Source: Rheinheimera sp. EpRS3 (lineage in GTDB: Bacteria; Pseudomonadota; Gammaproteobacteria; Enterobacterales; Alteromonadaceae). From it: 64,000 bases of DNA. The stretch covers positions 1,488,001-1,552,000 of the forward strand of contig NZ_LNQS01000001.1 of NCBI RefSeq assembly GCF_001513785.1, given 5' to 3'. This document shows positions 44,016 through 54,195 of the stretch, one piece after another; the stretch's first letter is position 1, and each line of letters starts with the position of its first letter. Under the pieces are notes generated by a model. The model was not told the origin of the DNA and did not search any database. It saw only the letters and a list, made by a program, of their open reading frames with translations. The translations under genes were made by a program, and so were the position numbers.

Positions 44016-44092
44016 TGGCTCCCCAGACTGGACTCGAACCAGTGACCTACGGATTAACAGTCCGCCGCTCTAACCAACTGAGCTACTAGGGA
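44016..44092 (-). tRNA. tRNA-Asn(GTT), second of a tandem array
   Basis: Identical over 77 bases to its neighbours, anticodon GTT and encoded CCA; separated from the third copy by 23 bases. Confidence 0.97.
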
Positions 44093-44121
44093 AGGGTATA
44101 ACTTGGTATGTTGTGTGCTGT

Positions 44122-44198
44122 TGGCTCCCCAGACTGGACTCGAACCAGTGACCTACGGATTAACAGTCCGCCGCTCTAACCAACTGAGCTACTAGGGA
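44122..44198 (-). tRNA. tRNA-Asn(GTT), first of a tandem array
   Basis: Promoter-proximal copy of three identical genes; anticodon GTT, encoded CCA; 29 bases from the second copy. The spacers differ, so the copies are kept identical by selection or conversion rather than by recent block duplication. Confidence 0.97.
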
Positions 44199-44210
44199 AC
44201 AGCATTCAAC

Positions 44211-44247
44211 GGGGCGCAATACTAATGCCAGCTATACCCTCTGTCAA
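44211..44247 (-). promoter_or_regulatory. Sigma-70 promoter of the tRNA-Asn operon
   Basis: On the minus strand TTGACA (44242-44247), a 17-base spacer and TAGTAT (44219-44224) form a good promoter, followed by a GC-rich discriminator CGCCCC (44211-44216), the hallmark of stringently controlled stable-RNA promoters. The expected start point lies about 15 bases before the first tRNA. Confidence 0.85.
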
Positions 44248-44398
44248 CACTTTGCCACAGGGATTTTCGCCATCTTGTATCACTTGCATAATGTTTAAAC
44301 AAAGCGCTGCTTTTAGCCGCAGTAATGGCGCAATACTTTAGTCATTAACCGGCTGCTATCTGGCTACTGCCGACCCAGTGTTGTCGGGTGCTGCCAGC

Positions 44399-44425
44399 AC
44401 TTACCCACAGAAGCTGTGGATAAGT
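44399..44425. promoter_or_regulatory. Inverted pair of DnaA-box-like sites
   Basis: ACTTACCCACAG-AAG-CTGTGGATAAGT is a 12 bp inverted repeat. The right arm contains a perfect consensus DnaA box (TGTGGATAA) and the left arm TTACCCACA, one base off. It could bind DnaA or simply form a hairpin; no other oriC feature is present. Confidence 0.5.
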
Positions 44426-44735
44426 CTGTGAGTTGTACGGTGGTTTCGTCGGGGAAGGCTTGATTCTGTTGAGATACAAGCAGGTCAAGCAAGTTGCGAT
44501 GAATTTTTTAATTCAATAAAAACAATGAGATAGATATTATTGTTGCAAATTGATGATCTGTCAGAAAATAAATAACTGGCACGAAATAAGCACGGCGGAA
44601 TTGTGAACTATTTTACTATTTAGCAGATAATTGCAGCAAAATATGCTTGCGCTGGCAGCAAAAACAGGGAAATTAACATGGCTGTAGCGCCGGCTTTTCT
44701 CTACAATAGCGCTATGCCGGTTAACAGCAGTAATT

Positions 44736-46097
44736 ATGACTACCTCTTCCCGTGTTAAACCTTCATTAATTCATGATGATATTAAGGCAACGCTGGTATC
44801 GATGACATTACCGATGCTGGTGGGGATGATCACCTTAATGACATTCAGCCTGGTCGATACGTTTTTTATCAGTATGCTCGGCACTGAGCAACTGGCGGCG
44901 ATCAGTTTTACATTCCCGATTTCTTTTGCCCTGATCAGCCTGGTCATTGGCCTTAGCATTGGTACTTCTGCCGTTATTGCCAAAGCACTGGGCGCCGGGC
45001 GTTTAACCGAAGCCCGCACCGATGGCCAGGTAGCTTTGTGGTTATCCGGCATTTTGGTGGCGCAGCTGGCGATACCGGGTTATCTGTTTACCGATACTTT
45101 GTTCGGTTTGCTCGGCGCCAATGACACCATTTTGGTGTATATCCGCCAGTATATGGATGTCTGGTTTGCCGGCGCCGTGCTGCTGGCGTTGCCAATGGTT
45201 GGCAATGCGGTGTTGCGGGCCGCAGGCGACACCAAAACACCCAGCATTATTATGGCATGCTCGGGGCTGGTTAATGCAGTGCTTGATCCGATGCTGATTT
45301 TTGGCTTTGGGCCAATACCGGCGCTGGGTATGCAGGGCGCGGCAATAGCCACGTTAATTTCCTGGGTATTTGGTTCGGTACTAATTATTTATTTGCTGGT
45401 TAAGCGCGACCTGATCAGCACCAGTTGGATTCATGCCAGCCAGTTAAATCAGGTGTGCCGCAAAATTTTGCGTATCGGCTTACCGGCCGCTGGTGCCAAT
45501 ATGTTAACGCCACTGGCAATGGCGGTGCTAACGGCAATACTGGCCAATTATGGCGCTTCGGCTGTGGCGGCATTTGGCGTTGGTGCCCGGATTGAAAGTA
45601 TTGCCTGTCTGGTTGTGCTGGCACTGTCGATGACGTTACCGCCTTTTGTCAGCCAGAATTATGGTGCTGGTTTGTTAGGCCGGGTGCAGCAGGCTTACCG
45701 TTTGTGTGGCCGTTTTGTGTTGGTATGGCAGTTGGCTATTTACCTGTTGCTGGCAATACTGGCTGTACCTCTGGCCAGATTATTCAGCAGCGAGCCGGAA
45801 GTAGTGCGTATTATCTGCCAGTTTCTGTGGATAGTGCCGCTGGCATACGGCCTGCAGGGCATTACCATTTTAACCAATTCCTCTTTTAATGCGTTACATC
45901 AGCCGGGCAGTGCACTGTTGTTAAGTTTGATACGCTTATTTGTGTTTTATGTACCGCTGGCCTGGCTTGGTGGCAAACTCTATGGTGTTACCGGCTTGTT
46001 TATTGGCTGCGTAGTCGCAAATATATTTACTGCCGCAGTGGCCTGGTACTGGTTTAACAGGGCTATACAGCGTTCACAGCAGGAGATCACAACATGA
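44736..46097 (+). CDS. MATE family multidrug exporter
   Basis: A 453-residue, 12-helix transporter of the multidrug and toxic compound extrusion family. [38 protein letters not shown] in outline (residues ~27-65) and the pseudo-repeat in the second half ([26 protein letters not shown]) give the two six-helix bundles; the [17 protein letters not shown] loop is typical. It exports cationic compounds driven by Na+ or H+. The stop overlaps the start of uvrB by four bases, which makes uvrB translation dependent on this gene unless uvrB has an internal promoter. Confidence 0.92.
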   Translation: MTTSSRVKPSLIHDDIKATLVSMTLPMLVGMITLMTFSLVDTFFISMLGTEQLAAISFTFPISFALISLVIGLSIGTSAVIAKALGAGRLTEARTDGQVALWLSGILVAQLAIPGYLFTDTLFGLLGANDTILVYIRQYMDVWFAGAVLLALPMVGNAVLRAAGDTKTPSIIMACSGLVNAVLDPMLIFGFGPIPALGMQGAAIATLISWVFGSVLIIYLLVKRDLISTSWIHASQLNQVCRKILRIGLPAAGANMLTPLAMAVLTAILANYGASAVAAFGVGARIESIACLVVLALSMTLPPFVSQNYGAGLLGRVQQAYRLCGRFVLVWQLAIYLLLAILAVPLARLFSSEPEVVRIICQFLWIVPLAYGLQGITILTNSSFNALHQPGSALLLSLIRLFVFYVPLAWLGGKLYGVTGLFIGCVVANIFTAAVAWYWFNRAIQRSQQEITT

Positions 46098-48091
46098 CAC
46101 GTGCATTTGAACTGGTATCGCATTACCAGCCAGCCGGAGACCAACCCGAAGCCATTAATAAACTGGTAGAAGGCTTAGAAGCCGGCCTGGCACACCAGAC
46201 GCTGCTGGGGGTTACCGGCTCAGGTAAAACCTTTACCATGGCCAATGTTATCGCGCGGGTAGACCGGCCCACACTGATCATGGCGCATAATAAAACGCTG
46301 GCGGCGCAGCTGTATGGTGAGATGAAAGAGTTCTTCCCGAATAATGCCGTGGAGTACTTTGTTTCTTACTACGACTACTACCAGCCAGAAGCCTATGTGC
46401 CGTCAACCGATACCTTTATTGAAAAAGATGCCTCTATTAATGAGCATATCGAGCAAATGCGTTTATCGGCAACCAAAGCGCTGATGGAGCGGCGTGATGT
46501 TGTGATTATTGCTTCAGTTTCCGCGATTTACGGCCTTGGCGATCCGGAATCCTACATGAAAATGCTGCTGCATTTAAAAGTAGGTGACATTGTTGATCAG
46601 CGCTTTATTTTACGCCGCCTGGCCGAGCTGCAATACAGCCGTAATGATATCGAGTTTCAGCGTGCTACGTATCGTGTACGTGGCGATGTGATTGATATTT
46701 TTCCGGCGGAGTCTGACGATATTGCTGTCAGGGTAGAGCTGTTTGACGAAGAAATTGAGCGCATCAGTATTTTTGACCCGTTAACCGGCTCGGTAGAAAA
46801 AGTAGTAACCCGCTATACCGTTTATCCGAAAACGCACTATGTTACGCCGCGCGAAAAAATACTCGCTGCGGTAGATGAAATTAAAGTTGAGCTGAAACAG
46901 CGCCGCGATGAGCTACTGGCCAACAATAAGCTGGTAGAAGAGCAGCGTTTAAGCCAGCGTACCTTATTTGATATAGAAATGATGGTAGAGCTGGGTTACT
47001 GCTCGGGCATCGAAAACTACTCGCGCTATTTATCCGGCCGTGCCAACGGCGAGCCGCCGCCAACTTTACTGGATTACTTTCCGGCCGACGGCCTGATGTT
47101 TATTGATGAGTCGCACGTTACGGTGTCGCAAATTGGCGCTATGTATAAAGGTGACCGCTCACGTAAAGAAAACCTGGTTAATTATGGCTTTCGTTTACCC
47201 TCTGCGTTGGATAACCGGCCGCTGAAGTTTGATGAATTTGAAGCCATAGCGCCGCAGCGTATTTATGTGTCAGCAACACCGGCCGTGTATGAGCTGGAAC
47301 AGTCGGCCGGTGAAGTGGTCGAGCAGGTAGTGCGGCCCACCGGCTTGGTCGATCCGCTGATTGAGATCCGTCCGGTGGCAACACAGGTAGATGATTTGCT
47401 GTCAGAAGCCTTTATCCGCGCCGATCGTAAAGAGCGGGTGCTGGTTACCACGCTAACGAAAAAAATGGCCGAGGATTTAACCGATTATCTGAATGAGCAT
47501 GGCGTCAGAGTGCGTTACCTGCACTCGGATATTGATACCGTTGAACGGATGGAGATTATCCGCGATTTACGCTTAGGCGTATTCGATGTGCTGGTCGGTA
47601 TTAACCTGCTGCGCGAAGGCTTAGATATTCCGGAAGTATCGCTGGTGGCGATACTGGACGCCGATAAAGAAGGCTTTTTACGCTCAGAGCGCTCGCTTAT
47701 TCAAACTATCGGCCGTGCGGCGCGTAACCTCGAAGGCCGGGCCATACTTTATGCCGATCGCATTACCGGCTCGATGCAACGGGCGATAGACGAAACGGAC
47801 CGGCGCCGTGCCAAGCAGCAGCAATTTAACCTTGAGCATGGTATTTCACCTACTGCTATTAAGAAGAAAATTGCCGATGTCATGGACTTAGGCCAGGATG
47901 CCAGCCCGGCACTGCCGATGGTGGCGGAAAGAGTCAGAATGATTAAAGGTAAAACGTCGTATCAGGTAGAGGCTGAGATTAAGCAACTGGAGCAAAAAAT
48001 GCTGCAGCATGCCCGTGATCTTGAATTTGAGCAGGCTGCCCAGCTACGTGACAAGGTGCATATGTTAAAACAAGCACTGCTTGAAATTTAG
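46094..48091 (+). CDS. uvrB: Excinuclease ABC subunit B
   Basis: A 665-residue nucleotide-excision-repair helicase-like protein. Walker A is GVTGSGKT (~39-46), the beta-hairpin that probes damaged DNA has [12 protein letters not shown] (~92-103), helicase motif II is IDESH, and motif VI is QTIGRAARN. The C-terminal UVR domain that meets UvrC is present ([23 protein letters not shown]). Length matches E. coli UvrB (673). No LexA-type box was found immediately upstream, where the MATE coding region lies. Confidence 0.97.
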   Translation: MTRAFELVSHYQPAGDQPEAINKLVEGLEAGLAHQTLLGVTGSGKTFTMANVIARVDRPTLIMAHNKTLAAQLYGEMKEFFPNNAVEYFVSYYDYYQPEAYVPSTDTFIEKDASINEHIEQMRLSATKALMERRDVVIIASVSAIYGLGDPESYMKMLLHLKVGDIVDQRFILRRLAELQYSRNDIEFQRATYRVRGDVIDIFPAESDDIAVRVELFDEEIERISIFDPLTGSVEKVVTRYTVYPKTHYVTPREKILAAVDEIKVELKQRRDELLANNKLVEEQRLSQRTLFDIEMMVELGYCSGIENYSRYLSGRANGEPPPTLLDYFPADGLMFIDESHVTVSQIGAMYKGDRSRKENLVNYGFRLPSALDNRPLKFDEFEAIAPQRIYVSATPAVYELEQSAGEVVEQVVRPTGLVDPLIEIRPVATQVDDLLSEAFIRADRKERVLVTTLTKKMAEDLTDYLNEHGVRVRYLHSDIDTVERMEIIRDLRLGVFDVLVGINLLREGLDIPEVSLVAILDADKEGFLRSERSLIQTIGRAARNLEGRAILYADRITGSMQRAIDETDRRRAKQQQFNLEHGISPTAIKKKIADVMDLGQDASPALPMVAERVRMIKGKTSYQVEAEIKQLEQKMLQHARDLEFEQAAQLRDKVHMLKQALLEI

Positions 48092-48221
48092 CCAGCCCGG
48101 CGTTGCCGGGTATAATAATTACTGTTAGTCGCATGATTTTGATGTTAAATACAGCGTTCTGGTCATATTTGACTACGCTTTAACAGCACCTTCGTTTTAT
48201 TACTGTTTCAGGATGATACCT

Positions 48222-49313
48222 ATGCTGCACTTTCGGCCGCTTGTTTTTCTGTCAATATCCACTGTATTTCTGCTTAGCGCTTGTTCAAAACCTGAACCAG
48301 AATCAACCCCACAACTGATAAGGCCGGTAAAGTTACATCAGGTAAGTGCTGATTCTACCGGCGCCGTGCGGCAGTTTCCGGCGGTGGTAGAACCGACAGA
48401 GCGCGCCAGTTTAACTTTTCGTGTCAGTGGTAAATTGGTGCAGTTGATCGCCCGCCCCGGGCAGGCGGTGGATAAAGGCCAGTTGCTGGCCAGGCTGGAT
48501 GACACTGACTTTAAACTAAAACTGGATCAGGCCCGTGCCCGCTTTGAATTGTCTCAAACCCAATTTACCCGCTCTGAGCAGCTAATAAGCCAGAAGCTGG
48601 TGTCGCAAGCCGTATTTGATGAAGCTAAAGCCCAGATGCAAGTGGCGCAGGCAGATTTATCCACTGCAGAAACGGCCCTGAGTTACACCCGGCTGGAAGC
48701 ACCTTTTGCCGGTAATATTTCCCGCTTACTGGTTGAGAACCACGAGAATGTTGCTGCGCAGCAGGCGATTATGGAGCTGCAGGTGCGTGATCAGGTAGAT
48801 GTGGTGATCCAGGTGCCGGAAGATGTGATATCCAATGTGCGCAAAGATTTCGACTACCAGCCCGAGGTGGTGTTCGACTCACACCCGCTTTATCGCTACC
48901 GTGCCCGTATCCGGGAATGGGATACGCAGGCCGATCCGGCCACGAATAGCTTTAAAGTGGTGTTTAGCATGCCAACGCCTAGCGAATTTAACGTGCTGTC
49001 GGGTATGACGGCCAATGTTATTGCTGAGGTCAGTAAAATCAGCAATGTGTATATTGATGCTTTGTTTATTCCGGCGACGGCCATTTTTATGCCTGCCGAT
49101 GATCCGCTGGCAACCCAGCAAAGCTATGTGTGGGTATACGATAATAACAGTGGTGTGGTTAGCAAGCGTGCGGTTGCTGTCAGCAGTTTAACCAGTGCCG
49201 GTGCGGCGATTACGTCTGGCCTGGCAGCGGGTGAGCAGGTGGTGAGTGCTGGTGTGCAACAGTTAACTGAAGGCCAGCAGGTCAGGCCCTGGGTGCGTGA
49301 GCGGGGGCTGTAA
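48222..49313 (+). CDS. RND efflux adaptor, lipoprotein type
   Basis: About 363 residues from the ATG at 48222 (AGGA eight bases before). The signal ends in a lipobox (FLLSACS), so the adaptor is lipid-anchored in the inner membrane, unlike the first adaptor in this window. Lipoyl halves (RVSGKLVQLIARPGQAVDKGQLLARL in outline, and RLEAPFAGNISRLL), a short coiled coil and beta-barrel domains follow. It precedes an RND permease by two bases. No outer-membrane channel gene is linked. Confidence 0.92.
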   Translation: MLHFRPLVFLSISTVFLLSACSKPEPESTPQLIRPVKLHQVSADSTGAVRQFPAVVEPTERASLTFRVSGKLVQLIARPGQAVDKGQLLARLDDTDFKLKLDQARARFELSQTQFTRSEQLISQKLVSQAVFDEAKAQMQVAQADLSTAETALSYTRLEAPFAGNISRLLVENHENVAAQQAIMELQVRDQVDVVIQVPEDVISNVRKDFDYQPEVVFDSHPLYRYRARIREWDTQADPATNSFKVVFSMPTPSEFNVLSGMTANVIAEVSKISNVYIDALFIPATAIFMPADDPLATQQSYVWVYDNNSGVVSKRAVAVSSLTSAGAAITSGLAAGEQVVSAGVQQLTEGQQVRPWVRERGL

Positions 49314-49315
49314 GC

Positions 49316-52300
49316 ATGGATCTGGCGCGCTATTTTATTCACTACCGCACATCATCCTGGCTGTTTGCTGCCATTTTATTGTTTGGCGGTATAGTGTCGT
49401 ATCTTGGGCTTGGGCGGCTGGAAGACCCGCAGTTTACCTTAAAGCAGGCGTTAATTATTACCCAGTACCCCGGTGCTTCGCCGTTACAGGTAGAAGAAGA
49501 GGTGACTTACCCGCTGGAAAATGCCATTCAGCAGCTACCCTATGTAAATCATGTTACCTCGGTTTCTACCGCTGGCTTATCGCAGCTGATGGTAGAAATG
49601 AAAGACACCTACCGCGCCAAAGAGCTAAAACAAATCTGGGATGAGCTGCGCCATAAAGTCAATGATTTGCAGCCGCAACTGCCACCCGGAGTACAAACAC
49701 CACAGGTAAAAGATGATTTTGGTGATGTGTACGGCATTTTATTTGCCATTACCGGTGACGGCTACGGCGATGATGAACTGCGCGACTATGTTGATTTTTT
49801 GCGCCGCGAGTTGGTGCTGGTACCTAGTGTAGGCAAAGTAGCGGTAGGCGGCGTGCAGCAGGAGCAGGTTATAGTCGAAATTTCCCGCCCGCGCTTAACA
49901 GCGCTTGGCATAGCACCGCAAACCTTATCGGCCTTGCTGCAAAGCCAGAATATGGTGGCTAATGCCGGTTCAATTAAAGTCGGGCCGGATCGGCTGCGTA
50001 TTTATCCTACCGGTGAGTTTCAGTCGGTGGCCGAGCTGGAAAACCTGATTATCAGCAGCCCGGATTCAAAAGAGCTGATTTATTTAGGCGATGTGGCCCG
50101 TGTGTATCGTGAAAACGCTGAGGTACCCAGCCAGCTGATCCGTTTTGGCGGCCAGAATGCCCTGACACTGGGTGTGTCGTTTTCGGGCGGGGTTAACGTC
50201 GTTGAAGCCGGAGAGCAAATTCAGCAACGCCTGACACAGCTGGAATATAACAAGCCGGTAGGCATAGAGCTGCATACCATTTATAACCAGCCAAACGAAG
50301 TGGCCGGCTCGGTCAGCAGTTTTATTATTAATCTGGCAGAGGCTGTTGCCATTGTTATTGTGGTACTGCTGGTGTTTATGGGGCTGCGCAGCGGTATTTT
50401 AATTGGCTTGATTTTGCTGCTGACAGTGCTTGGCACCTTTATTTTTATGCGCCAGATGAATATTGAGCTGCAACGTGTTTCGCTGGGCGCTTTGGTTATT
50501 GCGCTGGGTATGTTGGTTGATAACGCTATTGTGATTACCGAAGGCATTTTAATTGGTATGCAGCGCCGGCTTAAGCTGGCCGATGCCGCCAGTTTAATTG
50601 TGAAACAAACGCAGTGGCCGTTGCTGGGCGCCACCGTTATTGCCATTGCGGCCTTTGCGCCTATAGGGCTGTCCAGTGATGCCACCGGCGAATTTGCCGG
50701 CAGTTTGTTTTGGGTATTATTGGTGTCGTTATTATTAAGCTGGGTAACGGCAATTACCCTGACGCCATTTTTCGCCAGCATGCTGTTTAAAGACAAACTG
50801 CAACAAAGCAGCGAGCCCGAGGCGCTGTATCAGGGATTTATTTTTACGCTGTACCGTAAGGTATTACATATAGCTTTACGTTACCGGCTGGCAACCTATG
50901 CATTGACACTCACTTTACTGGTGGTAGCGGTTATTGGTTTTGGCAAGGTAAAACAGGTGTTTTTTCCGCCGTCGAATACGCCTATTTTTCTGGTGGATTT
51001 ATGGCAACCCGAAGGCACTGATATTCGTCATTCTGCACAAGATGCTGTGACACTGATGAAGTATGTCAGTAGCCTTGAAGGCGTTAGCCATGTTACCAGC
51101 ACCAGTGGCCGTGGTGCCGATCGCTTTATGCTGACCTATCAGCCGGAAAAGAGCTTTGCTGCCTACAGCCAACTGATTGTCAGAGCAGAGGATCGGGAGC
51201 AGTTACCGGCACTGATGCAACAAACCCGCAATTATATTACCGGGCAGTTACCCCGGCTGCAGTACAAGTTACTGCGGCTTGAAGTGGGGCCCTCGACACC
51301 GGCGAAAATAGAAGCCCGCTTTAGCGGTGCTGATCCTGATGTGCTGCGCCAGTTGGCGGCACAAGCGCAAAGTATTCTGCTGGCAGATGGCCGCGCCGTT
51401 AGTGTGCGTGACAACTGGCGTGAGCGCACCAAAGTGATCCGGCCGCGCTTTAATGAAGCCATGGCGCGCCGCGTGGGTATCAGTAAGCAGGATATTGATG
51501 AGGTGTTGTTAAGCAGTATGTCGGGGCGCACTGTCGGCATCTACCGGGACGGTACCCACCTGTTGCCAATAGTGGCCCGTTCACCGCTAGCTGAGCGGGA
51601 TAACCTCGATGCTTTATACGACTTACAGGTTTACAGCAATAAACTGCAGCGTTATGTGCCGATAACCCAGGTTGTTACCGGTTTTGAGCTGGTCTGGGAA
51701 GAAGCGCAAATTCAGCGCCGCGACCGTAAACGTACAGTAACGGTAATGGCCGATCATGACAACTTATCTGACGATACTGCCTCAGCCTTGCTGGCGCGGG
51801 TAAAAGCCGACATTGAAGCGATTGACTTGCCAACCGGTTATTTCCTCAGTTGGGGCGGTGAGTATGAGGCTCAGCAAAAAGCGCAAACAGCCTTGTTTAG
51901 CTCCTTGCCACTGGGTTATCTGATGATGTTTATTATCACCGTACTGCTGTTTAATTCATTGCGCAGTGCGCTGGTAATTTGGGCTTGTGTGCCACTGGCC
52001 ATTATCGGTGTGAGTTTTGGCTTATTGCTGCTGGGCGCGCCTTTTGGTTTTATTGCGCTGCTGGGCTTTTTAAGCTTATCCGGCATGTTGATCAAAAACT
52101 GCATTGTGCTGGTTGAGCAGATAAAGCTGGAGCTGGAAGAAGGCAAAGCAGCATTTAATGCGGTATTTGACAGCGCAGTAAGCCGGGTTCGGCCGGTATC
52201 TATGGCGGCTATTACTACTATTTTGGGCATGTTGCCGCTGTTGGGCGATGATTTTTTTGCCAGTCTGGCAGTAGTGATTATGTTTGGCCTGGGTTTTGCC

Positions 52301-52372
52301 ACCATACTGACATTGCTGTTTTTACCTGTGCTGTACTGCAGCGTATTTAAAATAAAAACGATACAGGAATAA
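49316..52372 (+). CDS. RND efflux permease (second system)
   Basis: A 1018-residue RND transporter with twelve helices in two repeats and two large periplasmic loops. In TM4 the proton-relay position reads GMLVDNAIVITEG: one Asp kept, the second replaced by Asn, as in several RND clades outside classic AcrB. The final TM block GFLSLSGMLIKNCIVLVEQI is well conserved. With the upstream lipoprotein adaptor it forms a tripartite pump needing an external TolC. Substrates unknown. The M14 peptidase starts one base after its stop. Confidence 0.94.
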   Translation: MDLARYFIHYRTSSWLFAAILLFGGIVSYLGLGRLEDPQFTLKQALIITQYPGASPLQVEEEVTYPLENAIQQLPYVNHVTSVSTAGLSQLMVEMKDTYRAKELKQIWDELRHKVNDLQPQLPPGVQTPQVKDDFGDVYGILFAITGDGYGDDELRDYVDFLRRELVLVPSVGKVAVGGVQQEQVIVEISRPRLTALGIAPQTLSALLQSQNMVANAGSIKVGPDRLRIYPTGEFQSVAELENLIISSPDSKELIYLGDVARVYRENAEVPSQLIRFGGQNALTLGVSFSGGVNVVEAGEQIQQRLTQLEYNKPVGIELHTIYNQPNEVAGSVSSFIINLAEAVAIVIVVLLVFMGLRSGILIGLILLLTVLGTFIFMRQMNIELQRVSLGALVIALGMLVDNAIVITEGILIGMQRRLKLADAASLIVKQTQWPLLGATVIAIAAFAPIGLSSDATGEFAGSLFWVLLVSLLLSWVTAITLTPFFASMLFKDKLQQSSEPEALYQGFIFTLYRKVLHIALRYRLATYALTLTLLVVAVIGFGKVKQVFFPPSNTPIFLVDLWQPEGTDIRHSAQDAVTLMKYVSSLEGVSHVTSTSGRGADRFMLTYQPEKSFAAYSQLIVRAEDREQLPALMQQTRNYITGQLPRLQYKLLRLEVGPSTPAKIEARFSGADPDVLRQLAAQAQSILLADGRAVSVRDNWRERTKVIRPRFNEAMARRVGISKQDIDEVLLSSMSGRTVGIYRDGTHLLPIVARSPLAERDNLDALYDLQVYSNKLQRYVPITQVVTGFELVWEEAQIQRRDRKRTVTVMADHDNLSDDTASALLARVKADIEAIDLPTGYFLSWGGEYEAQQKAQTALFSSLPLGYLMMFIITVLLFNSLRSALVIWACVPLAIIGVSFGLLLLGAPFGFIALLGFLSLSGMLIKNCIVLVEQIKLELEEGKAAFNAVFDSAVSRVRPVSMAAITTILGMLPLLGDDFFASLAVVIMFGLGFATILTLLFLPVLYCSVFKIKTIQE

Positions 52373-52373
52373 T

Positions 52374-54164
52374 ATGAACAGGTTTTTAGCCTTAGTACTT
52401 GCCGGCGGTGTTGTACTGCCATTTCAGTTACCGGCGGCAGACTGGTTACCGCCGTTACCCGCCTGGAGTGGCGCAAGCGAAAGTTTAATAAAAGCCAAGA
52501 ATGCCCCCTGGGTGACGCCCGCAGAACTTACCGGCCTGACAGACAGCCCCGACTATAACGCCACACTGGTTTACCTGCGTAAACTGGTTGACAGCTCAGA
52601 GCTGCTGGAGCTGGAGCAGTTTGGCGTAAGTGCGCAAGGGCGGCCCTTGTATCTGGTTAAAGCCAGTAAAGCATTGCATAAAATTGCACAAAACCCGGCC
52701 CGGCCTTTGCTGTTGGTACAGGCAGGCATTCACAGTGGTGAAATTGACGGTAAAGATGCCGGCTTAATGTTGCTGCGCGACATTGCGCAGGGCGAGAAAA
52801 CTCATTTACTGGCCAATGCCGACCTGTTATTTATTCCGGTGTTGTCAGCTGATGGCCATGAGCGGCGCTCGTTATACAACCGGATGAACCAGCGTGGCCC
52901 GTTACAGCAAGGCTGGCGTGCTACGGCACAAAACCTGAATTTAAACCGTGATTATGCCAAAGCCGATGCGCCGGAAATGCAGGCCTTGCTGGGGGTAATA
53001 AACCGCTTTCAGCCCGATTTATATATTGATGTTCATGTAACCGACGGTGAAGATTATCAGTACGACATTACCTATGGTTTTAACGAGCCTTTTGCTGCGG
53101 TAAGCCCGAACGGTGCCAGCTGGCTGGCTAAATTATATCGCCCGGCTGTGAACGCCGCGCTGGAACAGGCCGGGCATATTCCCGGCCCGCTGGTGTTTGG
53201 TGTCGACAGTAAAGATTTCAGCAAAGGTATAAGCGGCTGGACTGCCAGCCCGCGCTATTCCAACGGCTATGGTGACGTACGGCATTTGCCCACCGTGCTG
53301 GTAGAAAACCACAGTTTAAAACCTTACCGTCAGCGGGTGTTGGGCACCTACGTATTGCTGGAGCAAAGCCTGAAACTGCTCAATGAACAGGGTAAGGCGC
53401 TTATTCTGGCCCGCCAGGCCGATTTGCAAGCCAGGCCACGGAGTATGGCACTAAGCTATGCTGCCAGCGAGCAACCAGACTATATCGATTTTAAAGGTAT
53501 CAGCTATCAGCTAAAGCCATCTGCTATCAGCGGAGATAACTACGTTGCCTGGACAGGGCAACCCAAACTGTATGAAAAACTGCCGGTTTACTGGGACAAA
53601 GTAGCCCAAAACGAAATTGTCATACCCAAAGCCTATTGGCTGCCACCGGAGCAGCATACGGTGATACAGCGGCTAAAACTGCATGGAATTGAGGTGACGG
53701 TGCTGGATAAAGCGCAAAAAGTTATACTGCAACAGCTTAGTGTGACGGCGCACACCTTTGCTGCAAAGCCTTTTGAAAGCCGCTTTATGCTGCAGGACGC
53801 CAGTTTTAGCCGCAGTAACATCAGCCGTACGCTTGGTGCCGGCTGGGTAAAAGTAGACACCGACCAACAGTTAGGCCGGCTGGTGGTCGCTTTACTGGAG
53901 CCAACTGCACCGGATTCATTTTTTAGCTGGGGCTTTTTCCCCGGCATGTTTGAGCGCACCGAGTATTTTGAACCTTACGCCATAGAGCCATTGATTGAGC
54001 GGATGCTGGCGCAGCAACCCGAACTGCAGCAACAGTTTGAGCAGGCACTGGCTAAAGATGAAGCACTGCGCAATAACCCGCGCGAGCGCTATAACTGGTT
54101 TTACCGCCAAATGCCGTTTTACGACAATCAGTACCTGAAATATCCGGTGCTGATACAACCCTGA
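52374..54164 (+). CDS. Exported M14 family zinc carboxypeptidase
   Basis: A 596-residue protein with a signal peptide (LALVLAGGVVLPFQLPAAD). The zinc ligands of the carboxypeptidase A fold are visible: His120 and Glu123 in IHSGEIDGKD, and His221 in YIDVHVTDG; NRDYAKADAPE provides substrate-side residues. The catalytic domain occupies residues ~50-340; the remaining 250 residues are a beta-rich extension found in large bacterial M14 members. It would trim C-terminal residues from peptides in the periplasm or outside. The position one base after the pump gene suggests co-transcription, but a functional link is not obvious. Confidence 0.9.
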   Translation: MNRFLALVLAGGVVLPFQLPAADWLPPLPAWSGASESLIKAKNAPWVTPAELTGLTDSPDYNATLVYLRKLVDSSELLELEQFGVSAQGRPLYLVKASKALHKIAQNPARPLLLVQAGIHSGEIDGKDAGLMLLRDIAQGEKTHLLANADLLFIPVLSADGHERRSLYNRMNQRGPLQQGWRATAQNLNLNRDYAKADAPEMQALLGVINRFQPDLYIDVHVTDGEDYQYDITYGFNEPFAAVSPNGASWLAKLYRPAVNAALEQAGHIPGPLVFGVDSKDFSKGISGWTASPRYSNGYGDVRHLPTVLVENHSLKPYRQRVLGTYVLLEQSLKLLNEQGKALILARQADLQARPRSMALSYAASEQPDYIDFKGISYQLKPSAISGDNYVAWTGQPKLYEKLPVYWDKVAQNEIVIPKAYWLPPEQHTVIQRLKLHGIEVTVLDKAQKVILQQLSVTAHTFAAKPFESRFMLQDASFSRSNISRTLGAGWVKVDTDQQLGRLVVALLEPTAPDSFFSWGFFPGMFERTEYFEPYAIEPLIERMLAQQPELQQQFEQALAKDEALRNNPRERYNWFYRQMPFYDNQYLKYPVLIQP

Positions 54165-54195
54165 CAACACGCTACAGCACTAAAAGAGATAAATT

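Larger units (their letters stand above)
44199..44735. other. 537 bp intergenic region between tRNA array and MATE gene
   Basis: It contains the tRNA promoter at its left end and an inverted pair of DnaA-box-like sequences in the middle; the remaining ~300 bases are AT-rich and presumably hold the MATE-uvrB promoter, which I could not pin down. Confidence 0.6.

Noticed and set aside
43916..44198. Three near-regular repeats resembling a CRISPR-type array
   Set aside because: Each unit is a complete tRNA-Asn with anticodon GTT and encoded CCA; the spacing reflects a tRNA operon.
44219..44735. A replication origin, suggested by the DnaA boxes
   Set aside because: There is only one pair of boxes and no dnaA, dnaN, gidA or mioC gene nearby.
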